DNA from: Phallusia mammillata
Taxonomy: Eukaryota; Chordata; Ascidiacea; Phlebobranchia; Ascidiidae
NCBI GenBank assembly: GCA_003260075.1
Contig: QLIY01000737.1
Location: 18,520-82,519, forward strand
DNA length: 64,000 bases
Reading direction: 5' to 3'
Below are positions 24,352-37,200 of the stretch, one piece after another (position 1 is the first letter of the stretch; each line of letters opens with the position of its first letter). The notes under the pieces are model-generated. The model saw nothing but the letters and a program-made list of their open reading frames with translations, made no database searches and was not told where the DNA came from. Made by a program: the position numbers and the translations under genes.

Positions 24352-24574
24352 TTTACAAACGCGAAAGTTTGCTGCAAAAAAGACGATTCTGATTTTGTCC
24401 ACTGTACTGTGTCAAGGTTTCCTAATCTAGCCCGAGCTCCTCTTCCCTTACATTATGTTGCACCATTCAACCTAGCGCAAACAGCTGCAACAGGTGACTT
24501 TTGCAGCAGCGATGAAGACTGTGAAAATCCAACTCTAGATCTACCAACAACCTCCATAAAACCAACAGAAAAAG
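24352..24574 (+). pseudogene. Relic of an IAP exon: BIR tail fused to acidic linker
   Basis: DFVHCTVSRFPNLARAPLP matches DFVHRMVSMFPNLPRPLLR of gene E (56708-56897), and the following CSSDEDCENPTLDLPTTS matches the acidic linker after the UBA in gene E (VSDSEDEEN...QPSTSAKT). The UBA between them is missing. Relative to gene E there is one extra base just before DSDFVH, and the acceptor 'ttag' reads 'ttac'. Read as a decayed piece of an IAP copy; a rescued exon using 'gaaag' as acceptor is possible. Confidence 0.65.
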
Positions 24575-25084
24575 GTTTGTACTTGAAAACTAACTTAAAA
24601 TTTTAAAGTAAATTTTCCAACAGATTTTGCCACTTTTACCATACAATGTTTGTTTAGCAGTGTAAAGCAAGCAGTGCTTTCCAATACACTTTGTAGGCTA
24701 AAACATAATATTAGTGAAAGAAATTGATTGACCCATTTAACAGAATGGGCAAAATTGCTTTTGGTAAAGATTAAATTTAATGCCGTTCCAGTACTGTATT
24801 GCACTATCTGTATATTGTGGTTGAAAGTCAAAAAGGACACTTAAAAACTTCGCAGCATACAGTTCGAGATAATTAAAGGTGATTTGAATAAAATGACTAT
24901 TTTTTGTTTGTTTCCAAAATATAATTGTAATATTTTAAGCAGCTTTGACACCATAAATTAACACCTTAGGTTAGGTATTAAAACGTTGGATTTTTATTTG
25001 GTTTAAACCTGTTTTTGCAACATGGGACAGAGTTTTATTGGCATATTTATGTTATTTGAGCGATAATCGGTGTTTTTTTCACAG

Positions 25085-26495
25085 GAAAGAGACATGGGAC
25101 AAAATATGAACCCCACCAACAACATTACGTAAGTATTTTTTGTTTAAATAAGTACATGCATATACACCTCTCATTGATTTTGTTTTTAGGTTTACTACAG
25201 TAACACTCCGTCTTACGGAAGTAAGTATATTTAATTGCACCGATTTAATACAGAAATAGCCACTTGGACTGCTATGGATCATCTACGGTTGTAATGCAAT
25301 GGTGTTTGGACAGTTTAGAACACAAATTACTAATCGGTCATTTCGACTCGGTCAACCCAATATCTACCATAATTATTATTTTAATTTTCATCCTATCGAA
25401 TTTTAAACAGTCACAACAGACATGTTGAAAGTAAATGAACTAACCTAAATAAACTAGGACTTTTGAAAAAACGGCAAGTTCAAATCTAATGCTCTGGTTC
25501 AAACTTGTGTTAAAACTCCTAAATTTGCACATTCTAACAAGTAGTGGGTGTTAGATCGTGATGGAACACGAAAAGACCCACAACCTGTTCTGAAATCAAG
25601 TGAGAAAAGTTCGGTAAGTGTGAAAATGTACCAATGAGTCTGGAATGTTTTTGACAGTGCAGTAATCAAACAAGTGTAAAACATATGTTCATTTTGTTCG
25701 AATTGCTATTTGCGTAATTGTACTTTAACAACTGTTAACAAACCACCTGTACAGAAGAATCGATTTTTAGGTTTCCAAGCGTAAAAAATCTTTTGGTGTC
25801 GTCTTAACCAAACTGAATATAGTCGTACCGTTTCAAACGCTTTTTCCTATTCAGGCACCAGCCAACTTTATGCACTCACATGATGAGACTGGGCTTTTTG
25901 TGAGAATCTGTCTTGAAAATTTAAAAAAACGAGCCAGATCCCAACCTCCCAGACTTTACTTTATTTGGATCAAGCACCAACTTAAAAATTCCTGGCTGTC
26001 ATCCTCTGTGACACCCACATCCATCACCAACATATTTATTTATCGTGCTTTGCATCTCGTGTGTTTTGTGTCCCTTGCCATTTTTGATAATGCAATGGAA
26101 AATGCCGAAACTAGCATAGACCTCCACCCCACCATGTTGCTTGCACTAGCTTACGTTTTCGCCCACCCTTCCATCGTCAGTGATTTGAAGGAAATGCCCC
26201 AAAGTGATTGGATCGCCGAAAAGGCGGAAGCGTTCAAAGAATACCTATATGATTGGTGGATAAGTAAGTAAATATTTTTTCTTATGCAGATTACAGTTTA
26301 CAGAGTTGTAACCAGGCAAAAGTCCTTTATGTTTCTACTTAAGTCCTATCTCTGCCAGCTTTTACATTAACTATTAATATAACAGTAGCGAAATGGTACA
26401 AAAAAGCTTTTTTAAAACAATTAATTGTGTTGCAGGTAAGCCCGAGATCCGCTGTCTTCTCCGTCAATGTCTAAGAATCATTCGAAAGATTGAGT
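25085..26495 (+). CDS. Gene D, 3' part: helical module
   Basis: Exons 25085-25128, 25190-25220, 25855-26263 and 26438-26495 (TAG) join in frame. The large exon is mostly alpha-helical with hydrophobic stretches (HPTMLLALAYVFAHPSIV, DWWIS). Its end phase (1) and the order '...DDxW... then small C-terminal exon' parallel the helical exons of X1, X2 and gene E, where CFLL-x4-G occupies the same place. Similarity is weak and by eye. The protein would end KPEIRCLLRQCLRIIRKIE with no BIR or RING. Whether it belongs to the same transcript as the N-module at 21.8-23.4 kb is unproven, since the phase at 25085 differs from the relic's donor. Confidence 0.55.
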
Positions 26496-26496
26496 A

Positions 26497-28020
26497 GCAA
26501 GTAGTGGCCACCTTTTCCCATCGGCGTAGTAGACGTTGCTGAAAAACCGTTGCATGTGGCATCTTTGTTTAATATAATGTTTCGTTACATAAGGTTTTGC
26601 AAAATTTATAACATAAAAACACAAAATATTGTGGCTATGTTCCATTTACTCACGGGGAGAGATTGGTGATGTCAAGTTTATTTATTTGAAAAGATCCTTT
26701 GGTTTCTTTACGCTTCTCCAAAAAAACGTTCGGTTTTAGTGTATATGGATTTCGTGCTGTAGTCATTCCTGTTTAGATTTTCGTATGCCGATGTTGTAGC
26801 TCTTTGTATTATTAGAATATGTTAATTTCTGTGCGCAATTTGGAAAAAAACTCAAAAAATATAACCCTTATTGTATATAAACCTTGACGTTTGTTTTGTA
26901 TCAGATTATAAACTAAAAACAGCTTGAAAAACGGAATTCACGTGTGACCTGGTATTTATAACTAATTACTGATATATTATTTTTTAACTAATTGTCATCA
27001 CAAAACCTTAGGATAAACATTAGATAGTTAAATAGCACGTAGATGGCAACACATTTACCGTCTTAGTTTTGAGCAACGAAAATACACCGAGAGGCAAAAA
27101 ATCACAAGCTCGGTGACTAACTTTATGACTGTAAATTATGATGGTCACAAACTAACCTTGTGTGCTACACCTTAAATAAGCTTGAACACAAGCAAATTAA
27201 TAGCAATAATAAACCATATGCCTTTGTTTTGTGCTAACCATAAGAGTATTTTATAATTGGTCATCTTTTCTGCACAAACTTGTCCCGTAAGTTCACTTAC
27301 CTATTACAGTTATCATCAATCACAATAGTCTAAGTCCAGCAGTATACTGACCATCTCACCAAGACGCACGCCGTGTCGGGCGTCCAGAGGCAAGAGGTTC
27401 GCAAATATTAGACAACGACGGCGCAGCCCGGAGTGCAAAGGCAAGGCCAATAGCACCCGTTAATGGCGNTGGCGTATAGCCAAGTTTTGTCGAATTTGGA
27501 AATACGTCATTGGTACAACTAAGTGCTTGCTTAAGAAATGTTCAAGAACTTATGTATATGTATATATATATACCATTCCTGTTTAAGGTCAAACAGAAGT
27601 CTATGTACAAAAAAAAACAAGTACCAAATAGTTTTAAGGTTTTTTATATTTGTATGTGCAGGCTGCATAAATTACATTACATGAACAGGCTACATAAATA
27701 TAATATACAACTTAGTTTGTGCAAAATCAGCGGTTTAGGCACTTTTGATTTTATCACTTGGCGTCATCTACATTATTAATGGTTGTAAACAAGACGTCAA
27801 CAAGAAATGTTACTAAAACGTCAAGTAAAACGTGCCCTGTTCTTGCAAAATTATTAAACAACGTTAATTAAACGTTGAAAATTACCTATGAAATTCTACT
27901 CTGACGTCAGGATTAAACGTGTTTGACACGTTAACAATTTAAAACAATTGTAATACAGTCGCAACGTTAAAAAAACAACCGTCTTTACTCTGTAAAACTC
28001 TTTTTACAAAGGTTAGAAGT
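26497..28020. other. Intergenic
   Basis: AT-rich; a somewhat GC-richer stretch at 27360-27475 contains the single N at 27469. No gene recognised. Confidence 0.35.
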
Positions 28021-28639
28021 GCATCAGTCTGCTTTAACGGCAAAAACATAAAACACAATGCACAACAAGCTAGTGGCAACAAGTTCTACTACTCCCGTTT
28101 TGTAAGGTAAGGCCTTGTTTGCAAGCGTTTGATTACCAGATAAAGCAGCGCGTTTTAAATCAATCGTCTCACACTTCGTATGCTCCAAGGCAAAGGCAAA
28201 AAGTGCCGAAATTGTGCCACGAATAAAACGCCACACATTTACGAATGACTCCTCCTAAACCCTATAGTTTGTTGCCAAACAAGCAAAATGCATTTGGGTA
28301 ATAATTTAACAGCGTTTTATTATGATTAAGAAATTCACATGTGATTTGGAAATTATTAGTGACTAATTTATAAAATTTTTGTTTGATAGATTCATTACGG
28401 AAACAATTCCTTGTCCTGCACATCTAAAGTAAGCTCGTCTGCGTTGCTATTTAACTGTCATTGTGTAAATTATAAGCTACATGCTTCCAGCAACTGCACA
28501 AATCAAGGGTCTCTCATAAGCTCATGCCTCCATGCCACTGCTGTGACGGAGTGAAATTTGGGAAATATCCTGTACCGTGTGAGGTGAAAAACATGAAATC
28601 TTTTCTTGGATGCCCAAACCAGGCAAGATTCGTTTGATA
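28021..28639 (+). pseudogene. Broken copy of the last exon of gene C
   Basis: Bases 28389-28639 match the final exon of gene C (IHYGNNS, SSALLF, SCLHATA and CPNQARFV against CPNHTRFV). A 10-bp deletion after the HATA codons shifts the frame and gives an early stop. Upstream, 28021-28260 matches intron sequence at 13800-14040 of gene C, so this is a DNA-level segmental duplication, not a retrocopy. No other exon of the gene is present nearby. Confidence 0.85.
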
Positions 28640-30440
28640 ACAGCTGTTTCGTGGTGTAGGTGTCATTGCGTTTGTTGAAATAGTCGCACATTGAAACATG
28701 AGCGTATTACTTTATGCTTTTTGTACAAAATCAAATAGAATGTCGAATTTGTTTCAACAATTGATTCTTTGGCTTTGTTGAAGACAACTGTTGCCATCGA
28801 CAAGACACAAAAGCATGTCACTATTTTTTGCTTTAAGTTATATGTCAGTCTATTCATCACAAATTTAATAAAATGCATAAACTATACTCTGTGTTTCCGC
28901 GTGTCAACAAATATTTTCAAGTTCTTTGTGTATCAAGTTTTATAACTGTTTAAAGTTTTTTTTATCTCTTTGAAGCACAGTCATGGTAACAGCATTTTTT
29001 TACCTTTTAAAAAAATCCACAAAGCTACTATACGATACTTATAGGTTTTAAAAATAAATTTTTCACACTGTTTTATTCGAGTCATGCTTTAATTCATACC
29101 ACGTGTAATTGCATCACACAATCCTTAAACAACAACAGTAAGATACCTGTATAGGTATTAAGGCCCTCCTATATCAAAAAAATATGACACAGAACCGTTG
29201 TAAGGTGGTTTAATTTTTCAGATTGAGGCCAGATTATATTTTTTCATAGAATGAAAAATATAAGCCGTGGGCCTCAATACTTTCAGGTACTTGAAACAAA
29301 TGAAAAAAACTGGCTTATTGCAACAATGCCATCTTAGAATTCCAGCAAACCGACAAACAATTGCGTACAGTAAATAATGTGGTAAGTAACAAACATAAAA
29401 CTAAAAGCTAATACAATGGTAAGAGTGTTGGCCTTGTTTCGGGCGGGCGCACAACCTGTACATGCACAATGCAGTCGAGCTCAACTAAAAATATTCAGTA
29501 AACCCAACTTAATTTGGTAACTAGAAAATTCACAATATACCGTATATGAATCGTACTTAAAAGTTACCGTACCAATGTCGATTAAAAAAATTACTGTACC
29601 AGAAATTAACCAAATAACTTGATTTTTTGCTCGGTGGCATATATACAATCAAACAATAAGTACTAAATTCTTACACCAATCCCTAACATGCTAAATAAAA
29701 CAACAGTGTGCTTTTTGTGCATCTAACGTTAACAACACTATTGTAGAAAATGCAAAATTGCAATACCAAATAAGGAAAACACAAAATAAATTTAACACTA
29801 CTTTTACAAAGCAAATAACAGTGACAGGAACAGGAACTTTGGCAAAAGACTAGCAAAACGACTCAGAAAAATAACTACACAATTGCGGGCAGCTACCATT
29901 GCGAAACAGACAAAGTTATGATTATGCTGCACAAACGAAGGTATGAAAAAAAGGTAATGACAACCTAATTGGTTTTGCAACGACACACAAACCTTTAAAC
30001 GACTGTTGCAATTCGTTTTTTGGGGGACTTTTTCTACAAGTTACCCCCAAGTTTATTTTAAACTAAAAATACTACAGCTTCTATGTAAAACCTAAAATAA
30101 GGTACGACTCAAGCACCAACAATTAACCTTAAACTAAATACAGAAAAAAAACGTTTTTAAATCCACAAATATAAATCTATAAAAAAACATGTGCACCTTA
30201 AAATTAACGTCAGTTTGATGGTGAAGTAAAATTATTTTCGTCTTTGATCGAAAACATAATTCGAGTTTTTGATTACATTAGCCAAAACAGCAAAGAGTTT
30301 CTATAGCATGAAAACAATATTTACATACAAAGTAGTAGCATATATGAATGTTAGTATTTGGCGTGTCGACATTTGCAACAAAGACATTTTGTTTCCTGAG
30401 ATAATTTTGTTGGCCTTGGACCGAACGGCCTGAGATAGAA
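28640..30440. other. Intergenic
   Basis: AT-rich, no recognised exon on either strand. Confidence 0.35.
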
Positions 30441-30840
30441 AAGCAGCACACAATTTATCGAATAGCTTCTTACAACAGCATAGTGGTCACGTCAATTGCC
30501 ACTTTTAAACTACAGTCAAATCTTGGTTCAGGATTTAAGTTCCTCAAAGTGGGAAAATTGCAAGAGGGTGCGGGCCTAACAGTTTTTCTTAAATTAAAAT
30601 CAGTTCGCGGGCCACAGGTTACCGAACCCCTGTGCTACACTACATACNAGCAGCACACAATTTATCGAATAGCTTCTTACAACAGCATAGTGGTCACGTC
30701 AATTGCCACTTTTAAACTACAGTCAAATCTTGGTTCAGGATTTAAGTTCCTCAAAGTGGGAAAATTGCAAGAGGGTGCGGGCCTAACAGTTTTTCTTAAA
30801 TTAAAATCAGTTCGCGGGCCACAGGTTACCGAACCCCTCT
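30441..30840. repeat. 195-bp tandem duplication joined at a single N
   Basis: Sequence beginning 'agcagcacacaatttatcga' at 30441 is repeated after the N at 30647 almost without change. Each copy ends in 'ggttaccgaacccct', which looks like a hAT-type terminal repeat. The N suggests an assembly overlap. Confidence 0.75.
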
Positions 30841-31227
30841 TCATAGTTTGGATTACTCGCACAGGAATAGATACTATAATCTCACATTGAAAACTGCTTG
30901 CCCTTAATATACTTTAAGGAGTGAATGTGCAATCCGGAAAATGGAAAGCAGCAAAGTTGTAACTCGAGAACTCGCGTGCATCCGTCTTTTTCAAACATCT
31001 GCAAACATTTGTAAACAACTTAATTAATAAAAAAACATGCATTAAAATGGCTTTTTCTTTTTTAAAATACTGCTATTGTCATAATGCTAGGATTTTTTGT
31101 CTGCTTCGGGTTTTCCTTAGCACATGTCTGCCACAAGAATTTGTGTCCTACAAAATCATTTTAGCATGGTACATTGATACAAAAATGTTTTTGCTAGTTA
31201 TTTTTTGTTTTTTTTGCTAAAATTTAC

Positions 31228-34200
31228 CTGCAGCACGTTACTTTTAAATCGTCACCAGAAGAAAACAGCCCTTTTTTGGCCATATTAACCAGCTTCCTGT
31301 CAAAACTCGCGGGAAAGCCGTGCAAACTTTTGAGCCGAAAAGAGAGTCTTCCTTCTGCAAAAACGGCAGTAACGCGTTGGTTAATGCGACAATGTAAAAG
31401 AAAAAATAAAATGCTACAAACTAAAAACTGAGTTTGAGGGTAAAATTAGTTTGCAACGTTTTCCGCTACACGATTAAATCTTCTTTTTTTCTTTTCTTTT
31501 TTCACGGGGTTCGAACCCACGACGCTCCCGGAGTCGAATCCCGATCAAGTTTTTTTATGTCTGGACGTAGGTCAGGCGCGCCGGTTAATGGTTATGCACA
31601 AGTGGGTGTCAGCGCCCCTCGGCGTTTCAAATAATACAAACGGTTTTGAACATTAAATAGGCGATAGGGGGTGTTGCTTAAAGAATATAACTGTTAGAAC
31701 GGAATAGAACTTCAAGAAAAAATTTATCGTATATAATTAATATTTAATGACTTTTTTGGAAAAATCTGTATGTTAGATATGGTTCCTCATTAAAAGTATT
31801 AGTTATGAGTTTTAATTGTCTATGGATGGAAGCGTATTCACTTATCCTCGTAAGGGGATGCACAGAAAAGCCTTTTTAAACCTTTGGTTTAAGTCAGTGG
31901 TGGGATTCAGCCGGTTCGCACCGGTTCTATAGAACCGTCTCACTAAATTTGATGAGATCAGCGAACCGGTTAGCATTACTGGTTACTGTCAAAGGAGTAT
32001 GAGTCCAGCGAACCGGTTAGCATTACTGGTTACTGTCAAAGGGATTTGTGTAACAGAAACAACTGAAAAATATGACTTTTGTGACAGAACCGGCTTACAC
32101 AAAAATTGAATCCCACCACTGGTTTAAGTCTTCAGTTTAGACTCACGTAAGTTTAACTCTCGTATAAGTGACCAAGGCTAACGAATACTGGTTGTTATTG
32201 TAAATCGAATCATTTGTTGGATTTGAATCTGAGTTTGTCATACACCTTACCTCTAACGTTACAACAGTCGTTACGGTGAAAGCCAAATGAAGTTACGTCA
32301 CAATTTCCCTCTAGCTGATCCGATTTTTGATCGCATCTGTAATTGCAACAGGAAAATATCAATTTATGACAAGCAGGGCATTTGAGCCCAGTGAGTCCCC
32401 GAATCTTGTTTAAATGCAATTGGCATATCAATAAACATACTGTTGTGCGTTTAAAGTACACTTAGTTTCCTTAGTTATTATCCTTGGTTTCAAAGGGGTT
32501 TTAAATCGAATAACCAGTGAAGCTGTATTCAATAATTAAGTGACAAATCTTACTTAATGCATTTGATTTCATCTCTTTTGCATGTGTAAACAAACTCCCG
32601 GTGAGCAAAATTGAACAGTTGCCTCCAAGAAAACCCTGCAGCAGACGGAAACATCAGATACGTCAGAAGTCGAAACCACAGGTTAGTGACGTCACCATGC
32701 GGATATTCCATTTTAAACTGCAGTGTTTTAAATATACATTAGTTTAGTTTAAAGTTAAGTTGTTGTTTTTTTTATATATTTTTGCAGCATGTTTGTGGTT
32801 TAAAACAGACAAACCGTATTTGTGTTGGCTGTGCCGGAAACCTTTAACTGCTGAATTCTTTTTGACAAAAATTATGGTTTAGACATGTTCTTGCTCTATG
32901 AGGTTTTATGCAAAATCGATAGAAGATAGACAAAAACTTTCTCTGGGAAAGTTGTTGGGTATAAAATTTTCTACAATTTAAAGACAATTTTTTTTCAATG
33001 ACGTCATCACTTACGAAATGACGTCATTTCAATTCTATTTTATTACAAAATTGCAGTTTATTGATGTTTTTTTTCATTGCAATTATTAGTTCCAAGTTGT
33101 TTCACAAACAATTCCTTAAAAAAATATTGATGTGTGTTTTTTCGATGACGTCATTAATTAGCCCATGACGTCATAATGAACAATTTTAGTTTCTTGTTTT
33201 ACTGTAGTAAAGGACAAAATTGATGTTTTTGAGGTTATAAAACTTGTTTTTAAAAATAATTATTGACAATCTTTCCAATTTACTGACTTATTCTAATGTT
33301 TACCAAATACCTGTACACATAATGCTTTCACAAGTGTTTGTACATGGGATGTTTATTATGTATCATTACACCACAACATGTAAAATTTTGAAACACAGTT
33401 CACAGAAGTTAGCAGAAAAACCACAATTCCAAGCATTCCAAAGGAACTTTGCACTGATTCTTCTGTATTTGTTGTCCATTTATGAGGCCAAATCCTCCCA
33501 TCATTTGACAAATATAAATACAGTTGATGACCAAGTACAATCAAAATATAGGTCAGCAACCAACTTCCCGAGTCAAATCGCTTCTACAACAGTTGTTTTC
33601 ATGATAAATAACTGCTGTCACCACTAATAGTAGCTAAACTGACTGATACAGCACTATATTCAAGCAAACCAAGGCAAATTCACTGCCCCCAACTACCCAC
33701 TTCCAAGCCCAATTCAGCCGCACACATATCGAATTGTAAATAAAGATCGCCGCAACACGCACACAAAGCCTTGAAATCAACTCCAAACAGCTGTCTGTGA
33801 ATCAACCAAGCGTAAATAAACAAAAAACGGCTCAAAAACAAAAATTAGGAAAATCCCCGCAGTTAAAGGGTTAAGGTGTGAAAATGGGTGAATCGAAAAA
33901 AACATACAAATTTTTTTTGAAATACCTTATATTGCACCAAACAACAAAGAATATCACTCAGAGATGCTGTACTTTAGTCAGTACAGCCGTTTTTTGAAAA
34001 ATACATTTTGGGGGCCTGTGGGTGAACTGCTGGGTCATTCGGGGTCAAACTTCAGGAGGATAAAATTTGGATTAATAACTAACATTTGTCCAAATTTGAA
34101 TAAATTTAAAGCACTCTTTCTTGACCAAACGCGTATAACAAACCAGCGTTAGACAGAAAAAAGAAAAAAAAAATACGAACAAAAACAATATGTGTCCCCT

Positions 34201-37200
34201 TCATAGAAGGGGACCCATAATAATGCAGTTTTATATGTGGTCAAGTATCAGATCCCGATTAAAGATGGGGTATCAGGTCAACCCCAGTGCTGACTTGAAT
34301 TTGCGAAAGAGTAGAAAATTATTTTTGTTGGTAAAACAAATATCAACACAGATTAACATATTTTTAGGTGAATATGATGTTTGATGTCAACACTTTAAAC
34401 AAAGGAATCAATTGTCATCTCACCGGTTCTTGGAGTGACAGCAAACCTGAAGCGATATGAGAAATTCCATCGGATGTTATTCCACAACCACCAAACATGC
34501 CATCACCCAAACCAAGTGACTTGACATTGCTCAAACATTTTGATATTGCTGCAGCACCAAGATCACCAATTGGGTTGCCACCAAGGTCAAGTTCATGCAT
34601 CTAAACAGTAGAAGAAGAAAAAAGGAAATGCGCGTTAAGTCTAAATTATATTTGTTTTACTGTGCTTTGTTTAATTATGTCACAATTTAAACTAATAGTT
34701 GTGTTAACAAAAAGTTCGAGTTAGATAGCATTGAATAATGACTTGGCATTATGATTTATTACATGCGAGTATGTTATCAATGTTAAAAACAAGTCACTTA
34801 AAACTCCGAAAACTATACTAAGTTTCGCTTTAAGTTAAGTTGTTGTGTTACACAAACAAATGCATAACAGATTTTTTAATTGTGTACTGTAAAACAAAAA
34901 CTCTAAAATGTGAACAGTTATTTAAACCCAAACATCTATGTTTCATTTTATCACAATTAAGNNNNNNNNNNNNNNNNNNNNNNNNNNNNNNNNNNNNNNN
35001 NNNNNNNNNNNNNNNNNNNNNNNNNNNNNNNNNNNNNNNNNNNNNNNNNNNNNNNNNNNNNNNNNNNNNNNNNNNNNNNNNNNNNNNNNNNNNNNNNNNN
35101 NNNNNNNNNNNNNNNNNNNNNNNNNNNNNNNNNNNNNNNNNNNNNNNNNNNNNNNNNNNNNNNNNNNNNNNNNNNNNNNNNNNNNNNNNNNNNNNNNNNN
35201 NNNNNNNNNNNNNNNNNNNNNNNNNNNNNNNNNNNNNNNNNNNNNNNNNNNNNNNNNNNNNNNNNNNNNNNNNNNNNNNNNNNNNNNNNNNNNNNNNNNN
35301 NNNNNNNNNNNNNNNNNNNNNNNNNNNNNNNNNNNNNNNNNNNNNNNNNNNNNNNNNNNNNNNNNNNNNNNNNNNNNNNNNNNNNNNNNNNNNNNNNNNN
35401 NNNNNNNNNNNNNNNNNNNNNNNNNNNNNNNNNNNNNNNNNNNNNNNNNNNNNNNNNNNNNNNNNNNNNNNNNNNNNNNNNNNNNNNNNNNNNNNNNNNN
35501 NNNNNNNNNNNNNNNNNNNNNNNNNNNAACTTTGCACTGATTCTTCTGTATTTGTTGTCCATTTATGAGGCCAAATCCTCCCATCATTTGACAAATATAA
35601 ATACAGTTGATGACCAAATACAATCAAAATATAGGTCAGCAACCATAAACTTCCCGAGTCAAATCGCTTCTACAACAGTTGTTTTCGTGATAAATAACTG
35701 CTGTCACCACTAATAGTAGCTAAACTGACTGATACAGCACTATATTCAAGCAAACCAAGGCAAATTCACTGCCCCCAACTACCCACTTCCAAGCCCAATT
35801 CAGCTGCACACATATCACATTGTAAACAAATATCGCCGCAACACACACGCAAAGCCCTGAAATCAACTCCAAACAGCTGTATGTGAATCAACCAAGCGTA
35901 AAATAACAAAAAACGGTTCAAAAACAAAAATTAGGAAAAAACATGTTTTTTCCTAATTTTTACTTTCTCCTTACTGTAATTAATTTTTTTCAAATACTGA
36001 CATATCATTTTTTTTGTAAAAAATTCAATTCAATATGCATAAGCTTTCAAACGCACCCCAGTTGGAAAAAATATTCGCACTGATATGATTTTTATCGCTG
36101 TTTACAACGAGGCATGTCTCGGGGCGCATTTATGCGCCCCCCNCCAATATGCATAAGCTTTCAAACGCACCCCAGTTGGAAAAAATATTCGCACTGATAT
36201 GATTTTTATCGCTGTTTACAACGAGGCATGTCTCGGGGCGCATTTATGCGCCCCCCGCAGTTAAAGGGTTAAGGCTCTTCTGGCCTGTAGGCACATTTTA
36301 TAAGTGGCCCGAAAATCGGGGTTGCCAACTAAAAAATTATAATTATCAATGTTGCCAAATCAAAAAAAAAGTGGCCTGGATTTTGGACTGGCCTGTAGGC
36401 ACGTGTCTACTTTGCCTAATGTTTAATCCGGCACTGTGTTGGAATGTAGTAAATCTTTCATTGATAACGAAATCTCCTTGCAAGTAAAAGCAAAAAGCTG
36501 AGACGATTCAGAGTCATTACTTTATGACTTCAGGAAATTTTAAAGTGAAACCACAAAATCAGTCGCTAAACATGCTTATAAAGCAAATAGCATTGTTTTG
36601 TACAACAATAAAATAACCGAATGATTTGGTGTTGTCACATTAAAATTTCCTTGTGTTGCAATCGTGTAAGTTACCACGCTGCTGTCTTTTTGTTGAAAAT
36701 CCATGCGCAAAATCCTTTTGAATACACTTGAACTTTGAGATATTGCCGGTATAGACTCTACAACTCCTTTTATGCGTTTTGCTACCATACGGTCTTGCAG
36801 GAGCGTAATGGCCTCAACGACGTCCGGAAAAGTCATGTTTGTGTATTCACCTAAATCGAACAAAAAACACCATTAATTGAAAACATTTCTCTTCATTGTT
36901 AAAGCATTCGCTTATCACTTACCTTTTAAAACCTTTTTAAAGTATTTCTCTAATGCTATTGTTTGCCAGGTATGCTCGTCATCAGTGTTTTGACGGAGCT
37001 GCAAGCCACTAAGATAGAACATTCCTTGCTTTGAGAGCAAAAAGCAAGCAACTTTGATATGAAACGATGGTTGGTTATCAATTTCGAAGTTTTCCAATCC
37101 AAGTTGCGTGACGAGATAAAAGCTGGACAGCAAAATATCTTTGCTTGTTAGACTGCCACTTTGCCTCTGATTATAAGCTCTGGAAGACGCCTCATAAGTT

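Noticed and set aside
31500..31550. SINE head from 'ggttcgaaccc'
   Set aside because: Only a B-box-like match; no A box or SINE core nearby.
32830..33880. A complete piggyBac-type element
   Set aside because: Only the right end (CCCTTTAACTGC next to TTAA) is clear; the possible left end at 32841 lacks TTAA and is degenerate.
34840..35642. Several 200-264 codon frames across the N block
   Set aside because: Made of unknown residues.
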